Source: Pterobdella sp. o SKG-2022
Lineage: Eukaryota > Annelida > Clitellata > Hirudinida > Piscicolidae
Length of the DNA stretch: 64,000 nucleotides
Assembly (NCBI GenBank): GCA_964035795.1
Contig: OZ038322.1
Coordinates: 19,012,674-19,076,673 of the forward strand
Reading direction: 5' to 3'
Shown here: positions 12,158-23,246 of the stretch, piece after piece
Position numbering within the stretch: the first letter of the stretch is position 1
How the letters are laid out: the number at the start of each line of letters is the position of its first letter
Translations under genes and position numbers: made by a program
Notes under the pieces: generated by a model
The model's input: the letters and a program-made list of their open reading frames with translations, nothing else
Database searches by the model: none
What the model was told of the DNA's origin: nothing

Positions 12158-15100
12158 ATGTTTCAATCAAAAAGCACTGCTAACGGGGAGACGGAAAAAA
12201 CCGGGGGTTCCACAGAACGCTTGAGTAACAGATATGATGAAGGATATGATACTAACAGGGAACGCAATAGAGATCGCTCGAAGCGTCTAAGAATCTTCAA
12301 GAACGGTGATATCTCTTATGGAGGAAAACAAGTGATAATTAACGGAAGATCGACAAGAAATTTGGAAGTTCTTTTAGCTCAACTAACTAGACATCTTGAC
12401 GCTACAGTTGCTGTAAGAAGTCTCCACACACCAACACATGGCACTAAAATCACTTCTATCGACCAACTTCGAGACAAAGCAGATTATGTTGCTGTCAATT
12501 CTGGAATTTTCAAAAATATGAAGTTTGTTTAATATAGGATTGTTTTAACTTAATTCAAACGAGGAAATCGATCTTATTTACTTTTTTTAAATACTCAAGC
12601 TACTCCGAGTTGAAAGAAAGAGAACCATTGAAGTTCAACAACAAGAGATATGAGGTTTTTAAATATTAATAATTTTCTAAAGTAGTTTCCAGTATCCCGA
12701 AACCTAATTTCAACAAAATTTTTTGCTTATATTGCTTTTTTAACAATACATTTCCGACTAAAGAGCCCATCAAAAATTTCGTAAACATCACCAAAAACAC
12801 ATTAAGCAATAATGAATTGATTATCCTATATGTGTCTTTGGCGCATTAATGTCGTTAAAATATGTTATGAATCAAGACCGAGACAAAATGGTTCGATGGC
12901 GATTAGAAGAGATATGGCACAAGTAGGAGACTCTAGGTCGGAGGTGGTAAGGTTTATGAAGGCAATAAAACGTATTAAATATTAAAGAGTGTTTGAAAGT
13001 TTCTTTGGCCATAGCCAGAAAAAATATTGGTATTAAAAACTCATTAATAATTCTAATTAATGAATGCAAAAATGGGTCAACATATTTTGAGAAACATAAT
13101 CAACTTTGTTGAAATATGTATAATTTTTATAGAAAACTATCAGATTGAATATTTAAAACATCTATTTTAGAAAATATTTTTTAATATTTCTTTAAAAAAA
13201 CTTAATTTCAAGTTGCAGAAAATATACTAAGTTATGAATTTTTGAAATAATTGGAAGAAAACATAGAAATTCATAAGAAATTTAAGAAAGTGTTACAAAA
13301 TGTCTATTTGAAAATTATAGAAAAAAAAAGTTTATATTAATTCATAGTTTTTATATTTCAAGAAAACCACTTTTTACTATCTCTTATCTTGAAAGTCGAC
13401 TTTTTTGGTGAATTTTCCAATGAAAAACTTCTAGATTAAATCCTTCTTTAGATTGTGGTGGTATTAATGAAAAACCACCATGTGAGTATTAGCAAATAAC
13501 GCGTTGCTATGTAGTTTCAAGCTCTCTTTAAACACTAACCTTTCAAGCATATTCCATCTAATTGTTTCTTCCGTTTACTACACTGTTTCTCTCTATCTAT
13601 TCTTATCTCTATTTTCCGCATGGTTTCTTCACACGTCTGAATCATCAATTTTACCTGTAATTTCAGTGAAAGTCTTCATCGTTCCTGTTCAAATATCTAC
13701 TTGTTAACATTGTATTTTTTTCTAAAGAGCAGCAAAAGGTCATTAAAATCGAAGTTTATGGTATAAGTTGAATAAAATAATTAGAAACTTTGAGCAGGTA
13801 AAATTTAAAATAAAATAACCTAACATGCTTAAGCAACCCAAAATCTACAAAGATTCTCTTTAGCTTTCAACATGAGTTTTTACAAGGTATATTCAAGATT
13901 TTCAATTTTAAAGTTGAAATTCATACATACTGGAAAAATGTAACTTGATTATTTCCATCATTTACTAAATCAATCGTAGCGGATCGGTTAATCATTTAGA
14001 AGATACTTGAAAAGTTGATAAATAAAGTTTATTCAACCATTTTATAATCATGAAGGACTCTTTGGAAGCGCCCAAAAACAAGCTGGTAGTGCCAGGAAGG
14101 ATCAAAGAAGCAGCCACTGGATCAATCACAATTTTGTGAACCATTTCATGAATCATTAATTTTCGCTTTTTTTGTCAATATTAACTGAAAAAGTTGTTTG
14201 TTTAGAAGAATTATAAAAATTTTGTTAATATTTAATGGATGTATGAGATGAATGCTAATAATTTTTTTCTAGTGTGTTCGCAAACGGCCTACCTAACGAA
14301 CAACCCGCTCGTATAACATTCCCCTTGAAGAACTTGGACAAATGGTCGGTCATCCTCAACGAGATCAACCAACGTATGAAGCAAAAAGGGAAAGATGCTA
14401 AAGAGTGCGTCTTACAAGTTCATTCTTATGACATTTATAAAATTTTCTTACTTGAAAGTTTTTTGTCTTGCTTAATATGTATGAAATTATTGATATAATG
14501 TTGAAATAACTTTTTCCCAGCCTTTACACGTTAGATGGACGTAAGTTGTCAAATTCTTTCGACTTGGAGCAAGGAGGTCAATATGTGGCAGTGGGTTATG
14601 GAGTGCGGGGCTTCGTTAAGTCAAACTATGGCGAAGCCATTAAACCTTCGTTTTATGTTCCAATTAACAGGTGAGGCGTTAATTAACACGTATCATTCCA
14701 GAAACTTCATATTAATTCATGGAAACTAAAAATTTTCAGAGACATTACGAGAAAAGATGTTTGGAATTCTAAAAAAATTGACAAATGGAGGTTTCATAAA
14801 ATTTATATTATAAGTGCTAGAAATTGAAATAAAAGAATTTTGGAAAAAAATTAAAAAGTAAGTTAACTTGTAGAAACAGGCATGGAGTGAGTGTTTCAAC
14901 TCCAGCAAGCTCTGATTTACACAGCTTCAGTTCAAACTCTGAAGCCTTTGATGGTTTCAAAAGGTGATTGTTTCACTTATTATAATTAATATTATTTTTG
15001 AGTGCACATATTTTCTAAGTTATCTGTACAGATACTTTAGTGAGGTTTTAACACTCCCCATTATTAGCATAATTGCTGTGTCTAGTTCAAAACTAGTTTA

Positions 15101-15966
15101 ACCAGGCTTGCCTTATGAAATTTAACTTATTTAATGTTTTTATTATTACTGACAATTATGAAAAATTATGATTTTTATTTTCAACAACCGGTTTTGAGTT
15201 TGATGTACATTTATTATTAACCCAAAAACGACCTTGAATAAGTTAATGTATCATATAAATTTTATCAGCTTATTTGTTCGATTTCAGAATTACAAAGAAC
15301 AATAAGTATTACCACAACTCTGACGGAAATTTCCACGCTAAACATCGCAATAAAAACATAAGAAACGTTAACTATGATGAAGGTTATTCAAATTAATTTT
15401 CTGAATAATAAGTTATGATACGATGAACTGTGAGATTTCAAATGTTTAAATTTATTCCTAAAAAGTAAAAACCTTGCTCATGTTTTCTTAGACGCTAGTG
15501 GCCTTTTCAAAGCTAAAAAACAACGAGATGAAACAAAACACGCTTTGTCGATCAAGGAAGACCTGCAAACAAAAATCGAAATGCCTGCTGAAATGGTTCC
15601 TCTGGATGTAAGCCAAACTATTACACTGTATTTTGAATCTTTGTGGGTATTATTTTAAATTCACTTTAAAGCTTCCTACCCTTATAGGATTAACATATTT
15701 CATGAATTAATAGAATTCAGTCTATTTTATATTTGTAGAGATATTTATAGTTTTGAAGAAGTTTTTTTAATTATGAAAAAAATGTGTATGGATTTTTATA
15801 AAATTAATTTCTAAGATAATTTTCATGAAAAATTTATTTTTTGAAGGATGATATAGAATTTGTTGAAGAAAAAGAAGAGAAATCGTATGGACTGGATTCA
15901 ACTAGATACTACGAAAAATCGACATATAGAAAATCATATAAAAACAATATAGATAACAAAAAGTAA
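12158..15966 (+). CDS. DCDC2: Doublecortin domain-containing protein 2 (tandem DCX)
   Basis: DCDC2 is a microtubule-binding protein of cilia and neurons. Exons 12158-12522, 12600-12654, 14056-14135, 14273-14404, 14521-14670, 14880-14963, 15288-15382, 15492-15607 and 15847-15966 join in phase to 398 aa (human 476). DCX1 spans about residues 45-125 (LRIFKNGDISYGGKQVII, SLHTPTHGTKI, LRDKADYVAV). A linker with REPLKF and VPGRIKEA precedes DCX2 (residues ~160-255: ITIFVFANGLPNEQPARIT, LYTLDGRKL, GGQYVAVGYG). The tail keeps a DCDC2-specific stretch: SGLFKAKKQRDETKHA, then EMPAEMV and an acidic run, matching the order in vertebrate DCDC2 (GIFKAG...ETR...PAEIV). That makes DCDC2 more likely than DCX or DCLK; no kinase domain follows. 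The donor GAT|GTAAGC and the other junctions are canonical. Start is the first ATG in frame, 51 codons before DCX1. Confidence 0.9.
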
Positions 15967-16679
15967 TCGAGTGGTTTAAAAATACCAAAGTCTATATTTA
16001 AATAAAACATATTTTTTTAAAATGATGATTTCATAATAAGGCCGTAAGTTTTTCACTTATTACCGTATTAAAAATTAATACTTTGGCATGCATTTGTATT
16101 TCGTTTTAGATTGATGATATAACCAATAACTTCATTATGTATTTTTCAAATACTTGAACAAAAGAAAATAAAGTTTCTTATTTTTAAATGAAACATTCAA
16201 GTATTTGTGAACTTTCGTGATTTTATTAATTTCTCGAATTTTTTAAAACCAATAACAAAATAATTAATTTTTAAAATCTATTCGATTCAAATAACTTGAA
16301 GGATTTAGAAGATTATATTTAATTACTTGGTTAGTTTGTACGATAGACGTCGTCATTTAGATATTTAACGGTTCGGAGTGACGGTTTTAGGTACATTTTT
16401 TACAAACGAAATATAAGTCTTCTAGACTTTTTAGTAAAGGTAAAAACATAAGTGAATGAAATTATCTTTTTCAAATTCATATTTTTATTTAATTAATGCT
16501 GTTATTTCACACAACGTGGAAATTTAATTTTTATGATATTGGTTCAATAGACTTAAAGACTATTTAAAAACAGATGACTGAGTCTTTGGAAACAAATTCT
16601 AAAATACTTATTTCTGAAGGCTAGTTTTCATTATAAGTTTTTACATTGTTAAATTTTTTAACGGTATTCGTAAACACAG
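15967..16679. other. DCDC2/MTHFSD intergenic; probable first exon of MTHFSD
   Basis: Holds the DCDC2 3' UTR (AATAAA near 16001) and the missing 5' end of MTHFSD. An ATG at 16574 opens 16 codons in a plausible leader, but no canonical donor with the required phase was found, so the first exon is left unassigned. Confidence 0.4.
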
Positions 16680-18316
16680 TTGATACAAAAAAGACTATAC
16701 GAAAAAAAGTTTGCGATCACTTGAGGATAAATGGGCTTTCATTTTACCCCTATTATAGAAGAATACCGAATTTTAAAGTAATACCCTTTTCACCATATAT
16801 TTATTACCTAATTACATTTGTTTAATTGTTGAAAGTGTTTTCCTAATATGTATATAAAAAATTAAAAAGGGTTCTGATGAAGCAGGTGATAAAATTGTTA
16901 ATTTGCCAGCTTTCCAAAATTCAAAAGTAGTGAATGTTGGTCCAAATAGACCTTTGTTACAAGTCAGAGTGAAAACTCTGGAGGTTTGTAGTTATAATGA
17001 ATAATTTATAATATTCATAATTTGCTTTGAAACAATTAGGCAGGCAAGAACCTGTTAATTCCAGCTCCAAGGCTTTTGAACAATGTTTTAGTAAAAATTG
17101 ACCGCCCAGTTCTTGGAGATGAAAAGACACTTAAAAGTTCTGTTACCAGAAATGTATGCTTTTTTCAATAGTCTTTGCTATCTATTATGCCTTTTTCAAA
17201 AATAAAAATATTCAACCTAAAATGTTTATTTATTTTTTCAAGGGACAGCTTCTCACTGGCAAACCAGTTGATATAGACCATAGAGAAAATGTTGATTTGA
17301 TTGTGGTTGGTTGTGTTGCTGTTTCACCTAAAGGTAAAATTGGTATTCGGGTATTCTAAAATTCAAAAATTTACATTTTTTTTATTTGTTTGCATTTTTT
17401 AGGTCACAGAATAGGCAAAGGTGGGGGTCTTTCAGACTTAGAATATTCTATTATGGCCTCTTTAGGGATGTTAGATGAAAATGTGGTTGTTGTCACTGTT
17501 GTACATGATGATCAGGTTATGGATTTGCCAGAAAATTTATTCCAGCTACATGATATTTGTATTGACATAATAGTTACTCCTACACGAGTCATTGAATGTA
17601 ATGGAGGTTTGAAAAAACCTACTGGTATTATATGGAATTTGATCAGTGAGGATCGACTGAAGATGTTGCCAGTTTTGAGTAGAATCAGGTACAGAGATTG
17701 GAAGTCAGGGAAAGACGTGAAGCTAGAAGGAGAAGAAGCTGATCCAACTGAACTAGAAGATGTCTTAGTAAAAGAAGAAGATTATCCTCAAGTTAAAAAG
17801 CCTCAAAAAAACAATAGACGTTATACAAAAAAAGTATATGACTCAACAGGATATGAAGGAAAGAAAGAGGGTCAAAGAAGGCCAAAGAATGTTTATAGAA
17901 GTAATAGGACCCAAAGGGATTCTGACCCACTAGGCAGTGATGGAGTGACAGATGATGAAAAAAAGAATGATGAACCAAATGGGGAGTTGAGACAAGGTAG
18001 CATAAGGAATAGGAAAAAGTATTACGACAGAAAAGGAGGGGGTTCAGTGTATGTGGGAAGTTTACCAAGAGTTCTAAGGGTGAGTCAATTCAAATCCCAA
18101 GTTAGAAATAGACAGGTGAACCCTCTGAAAGTTTTATGGAGAGGACATTTTGCTTTCTTAAATTTTAGAACCCTGGAAGATGCAGAGCGTGCGTTAACAG
18201 CTCTTGAAGGACTTTCCTTGTGCAATCGTACAGTTAAGCTTGAAATGGCTAAATCTGCGGTTAACCAAAAACCTAAAGAAAAACCCCCAGGAAATGTAGA
18301 GGAAAAAGTAGAGTAA
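16680..18316 (+). CDS. MTHFSD: MTHFSD: 5-formyl-THF cyclo-ligase-like domain plus RRM (5' end incomplete)
   Basis: MTHFSD combines a 5-formyltetrahydrofolate cyclo-ligase-like fold with a C-terminal RNA-recognition motif; in vertebrates it is reported as an RNA-binding stress-granule protein rather than a proven folate enzyme. Exons 16680-16777, 16870-16983, 17040-17153, 17243-17333 and 17403-18316 are in phase (442 codons plus an incomplete first codon). Family landmarks: YYRRIPNFKG at the N-terminus, LLIPAPRLLNN, DLIVVGCVAVSPKGHRIGKG, GGLSDLEYSIMASLGM, VVTVVHDDQVMDLPENLFQ, DIIVTPTRVIECNG and GIIWNLISEDRLKMLPVL. A Lys/Arg-rich linker leads to the RRM, with RNP2-like VYVGSLP and RNP1-like GHFAFLNF. 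The linker is longer and more basic than in human MTHFSD. The start codon lies in an upstream exon that I could not place. Confidence 0.9.
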
Positions 18317-19310
18317 AGGTGTCACATCTATAAAAATTTTTGCAATATTAGTTAAGTATTGAATTCAAACGCTTGTTTTATAAGTCAACTTGAAAATATC
18401 TTTTTTTCTTGTATGTTTGTCAAGAAGCGTTCACATTACATTTTCATTTGTTCACAAAGTACTAGCTTTCATTTAATGAATGTTTTCTTCCTCGTGTACT
18501 TTTATTCTAGAATAATCCACTTTTGCTATTCGTTTTTTTGATTTTTTTTTCTTATTCAAAATGTGCATGAAAAAACTGTATTTAAAATTTATTTAAATCT
18601 ATTTTTTAGAATATATTCAATTTTTTACGAGTTTTCACAGTTCATAAATAGAATTTTTAATTTATTCGATTGTGTTCATTCAGTAGTTGGGTTGTACTAT
18701 AAAATCTATCTACACGGGTGTCTTAAGGCTTTTTAAAACTCGAACCATCATATTGCTTCTAATGGAACAGCCAAATTTCATTATATGCTGGCAGCTTTAA
18801 AATGATCGATTTTTAAATTAATTCAAGTAAGAATTTTTTTCAGACATCGTATGTGTTTTATATTATTTCTCAACAAAATACATCAAAAGTGAAAAATTTT
18901 AAATACATTTATTAAAAGTCAAAAGCTATATTGATAAGTTTAGATTTAGCATGAAACTAAAAAAATAATTATATTTTAAATATGTTTATATAATATAATA
19001 ATCTTTAGCCAAAGTGAATACTGAAAATTATTTGAACACAAAAGGTAATTTTATTAAGTGCAAAGCGTTCCGTTAACAAAGTAACATTATCAAGTATGTT
19101 AAAATTCAAACACTCAGTTGTTTATATAGTAATTTAATCAGACTAGTTGTGGATCATTAACATTTTGATAAAAATTTTAAAAAAGCTAAATTTGATAATG
19201 TTACGCTTGTTCTTATTGCCATAAACACGGGTTAGTCTACAAAACAGACAAAAAGAATCTTATTGTGAGATGCATTTTCCTTGAAATAAATAAATAGATT
19301 CAATTTTTTT
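18317..19310. other. Intergenic, no gene; small foldback near 19.1 kb
   Basis: AT-rich flank of MTHFSD. Positions 19071-19092 (TTAACAAAGTAACATTATCA) and 19191-19212 are imperfect inverted repeats about 100 bp apart, resembling a small foldback element. No coding signal. Confidence 0.45.
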
Positions 19311-20264
19311 TATGACGATCACCATTCGATTGAGAAAGAGTTGAAAACTCTTGAGATATGGCAAAAGAACTGGCTACTTTCATTTAATATCAAAAAATGC
19401 AAACTACTTCATCTCAATTACAATAACAGTCATACATTGAATCACCATAACATTAATGATAGCAATGAAGAAATAGCCCTAGGACTTCTCACTAACAATA
19501 ATTTAAACTGGAAGAATAACATGGGCTATTTTATAACTAAAGCTAACAAAATTATAGGATGGGTTACCAAAAATCTACTTACTAGAGGAAAAACTACAAT
19601 TTTGGCAATCTATAAAACATTAATTTGACCTCATCTAGAATATTGCCCACAAATCTGGAATCCTCCAGCCCTTCATGGCAACTGGGGTATGATAATAAAA
19701 ATAGAAAACGTACAGCAAAAATTTAAAACAAAAAAAATAACAGAAATAAAATCATTAACTTATAGTGAACGACTGGAAGTTTTGAGATTAACAACTTTGG
19801 CAGAGAGATGTATTAGGGAGACTCAATAAAAGTATATAAAATAATTAATAATTACTCAAATGTAAGACTTGACATACTAACGTAAGCAATAACAGAAATA
19901 ATCTATTATCAAAATTCAACTTCATGAGCAGTAATAGTAATGATTTAAGTAAAGTATTCCAATCATCGTTCTCTGAGAGAGTAAAAAGCTACTGGAATGT
20001 ATTACCAATAAAAATTAAAAAGTCAAAATCAATTTTAGACTTCAAGAAAAACCTAGAATCCTACAAAACTGAAAACAAGACGTCGATCAATCAAAACTAC
20101 TATTGGAGTGTTTCAACTACGTTGTTACAAAAAATGGAGAATGAATGCTACATGAACAATAAAAAAATATATTTCAATTACATACGAAAAAACTTTAGAA
20201 ACTGACTCAATTTAAAGGAATTCATTTGCGATGGTGTTTAGCCATTATACTTGATTTGATTTGA
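19311..20264 (+). mobile_element. 5'-truncated non-LTR retrotransposon (LINE), RT C-terminal part, inactive
   Basis: Begins at a degenerate reverse-transcriptase catalytic box, YDDH at 19311. Conserved RT thumb motifs follow: LEIWQKNWLLSFNIKKC, LGLLTNNNLNWKNN and IYKTLI-stop-PHLEYCPQIWNP. Further on come SERLEVLRLTTLAERC and, in a shifted frame from 19924, FSERVKSYWNVLPIKIKK. An in-frame TGA at 19626, stops near 19830 and a frameshift make it a dead copy. The 3' end carries a short TTGAT-repeat tail at 20249-20264, typical of LINE ends. The clade is most like CR1/L2/jockey-type elements but cannot be fixed by eye. Confidence 0.85.
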
Positions 20265-21131
20265 CGATATAGGAAAGAAAAACTAAAGTTTATATCAATG
20301 ACATTGCTAGAGAAACTTTATTTCTCAAATTTGAAAAAATAATTATTTTATTGCTAAATTATATTAGTACTTACTATTCAAATTTTTTTATTTGAATACT
20401 TATGTTTGGCTCAAAGAATTAAATATTAATACTTGATTTTTAAATAAGTTGATTTACTATTTAAATGCTTGTTAAAATTTTTATTTATTTAATTAATTAT
20501 TCCATGAAAAAGGTCAAACAGGATGACTTATTCACTTTACAATATTATTAACTTCAAGATTATCAAGTAAGTGAGTGAGTGATTTAGTTAGTGAGTGGGT
20601 GAGTGAGTGAGTAATTCAAACAATCAATCGTCCTCAACTGAGGTTGCGGTTGCACAATTGATTGGTTTCATAGGGCACTACACCATGTGGAGCTTTATAA
20701 GAGGTGAATGATGAAGTAAAAATAAAATAATAATGAGATGAAGAGTGCCAGAAAAAAAAAATTTCTAACCATAACAACGTTTTTATGAATGGTAATTGTG
20801 TAAATGTGTAAGAATGAAACCATGACCTTTATTAGTAGCGTATAATATGTAAATAATTGAGTGTTTTGATAATTATATATAAGCAAAAAGATAGTTTACG
20901 CAAGCTTTTTGATATTGAATATAGTAATAAAAAACTTTATGAGAATTGTACCAGCAATTAAATGCGGTTAGAATGCTAAAGTAAAGTAAGCAATTGAACG
21001 TGTTACGAGCAAAGATGGTGTATTCTAATAAATGAAAAAAGAAGTAATTGTACAGTCCGTTGATTATTTGGTGAGATAAAATTTTGAACTGCTATGTTTC
21101 AGGTAGAAATTTTTTTTCAGTTTATATTATA
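20265..21131. other. Repeat-rich spacer, no gene
   Basis: Contains a degenerate GTGA simple repeat at about 20569-20612 and a moderately GC-richer block after it (20630-20710) that may be an unidentified repeat. No exon supported. Confidence 0.5.
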
Positions 21132-21219
21132 GTCTATTTTTATTAAAACAATAATCTTCATATTTTATTATATATATATAAAATAAAATATGAAGATTAA
21201 TGTTTTAATAAAAACAGAC
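21132..21219. repeat. Near-perfect 38-bp inverted repeat
   Basis: Arms 21132-21169 and 21182-21219 are reverse complements with two mismatches, separated by a 12 bp AT spacer. The right arm abuts the LINE fragment that starts at about 21220, so this may be a foldback insertion or a snap-back rearrangement at the LINE 5' junction. Confidence 0.85.
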
Positions 21220-21747
21220 TATCATATAATCGGTAAAGCTTGGGTTGCGCTACAAAAACTAAATACTATCTGGAATTCAAATACGCCAAAAAACTTGAAA
21301 TTAGCATTTTTCCATACTAAAGTGAGCTCTGTGCTACTCTATGGATCTAGTACCTGAACATTGACCAAAAAGTTAGAAACAAAGTTAAACGGGTGCTATA
21401 CAAAAATGCTAAGAGTTGTGAATAATGTAAAATGGCAGCAACGTATAAGCAATAATGTACTATACGACAACTTACCAAAGATAACCAATACAATTGCAAC
21501 ACAGAGAGTGAGTTTCGCAGAACATTGCTTTCACAGTAAAGAAGTTATACACAAATTGATACTATAGGAACCAAAATGTGGTAAAAATACTAGAGGAAGA
21601 CCAGCTCGAAATTTTATCAACCAACTAACTGATGATACTAATCTTGATAAAGAAGATTTAAAAACAGCTATGAACGATAGTGAGTATTGAAAGAACAAAG
21701 ACATAGAAGTTCGACTGCGGTCGACGTGATGATGATGATGATGATAA
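21220..21747 (+). mobile_element. Second non-LTR retrotransposon fragment (RT C-terminus), inactive
   Basis: Translates with stops to the post-RT region of a different LINE family from the one at 19311. Motifs are IGKAWVALQKLNTIW, SSVLLYGSST-stop-TLTK, LNGCYTKMLRVV, TIATQRVSFAEHCFHS, KNTRGRPARNFINQL and DLKTAMND. In-frame stops at 21358 and 21566 and further ones near the end show decay. A (GAT)n run at 21727-21747 forms the 3' tail. 5'-truncated. Confidence 0.85.
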
Positions 21748-22280
21748 TCTTCATTCGTCAGTTTATTCTCAAACCGCGCTCACTCTCTTTCTCCAGTTTT
21801 CTCCATTATTCATAATTTTCGTTAAAACTTTCTGTTTTTGTATCTTTAAGTAAAAAATTTACATGCCATTTTTCGTCTTCCTCCGTTCCACCTTCTTTCG
21901 GTTAAATGCCAAATAACAAGTTTTTTCGCTACTTTTTCGGGATGCCTGGAACAATGATTTGCCAGATACATTCATCTTTATTTAGTTTTTGTTGTTATTT
22001 TGGATAGGTTTTGGTATAGGGGAGTGTTAGAGCTGTGGGTTTTTACTGAAATGTTCGAAACTAGTCATAACGGTACTTATAGGATCTCTATTTGTTTTTC
22101 AAGTTTTTTAGTTTATCTCCATGTTTCAGTTCCATGAGCAAACACTGATTCCACCGTCGTCAAAAACAATTTTCTCTTCAATTTCTTGATAATCTTGAGG
22201 TTTACACTTTTTTAGCTTGTAATGTGTGCACCAAGCCAACCTAAGGATTGAAAAGTGGAACAAAACCTTATTATACATTA

Positions 22281-22281
<1 letters not shown>
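21748..22281. other. Spacer between LINE fragment and ACTT array, no gene
   Basis: Slightly T/C-rich unique-looking sequence without a supported exon. Confidence 0.4.
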
Positions 22282-22962
<681 letters not shown>

Positions 22963-23246
22963 ATAAATTTTTCGTTCAAATGCTTTATAATCAAATTAAA
23001 ATAATTAATATTCGAATAAATTTTTGTTTCATTTGAATTTTTGATGAAAATATCGCTAATAAATGATTTCGTTACTAAGTTTCTCACTTCCTAATTCAAT
23101 GCATCTTCTCTAGCTATGTATCATTACGTGTTGCTTTTAAACTTCTGCTAGATTATACTATATTAATTATTTTACTTTGAATAAAAGTTTGCGTTGTTGA
23201 ATTGTGGTAGAAAGTAAATAAAAATTGAATTTTTCTTTTACAAGTA

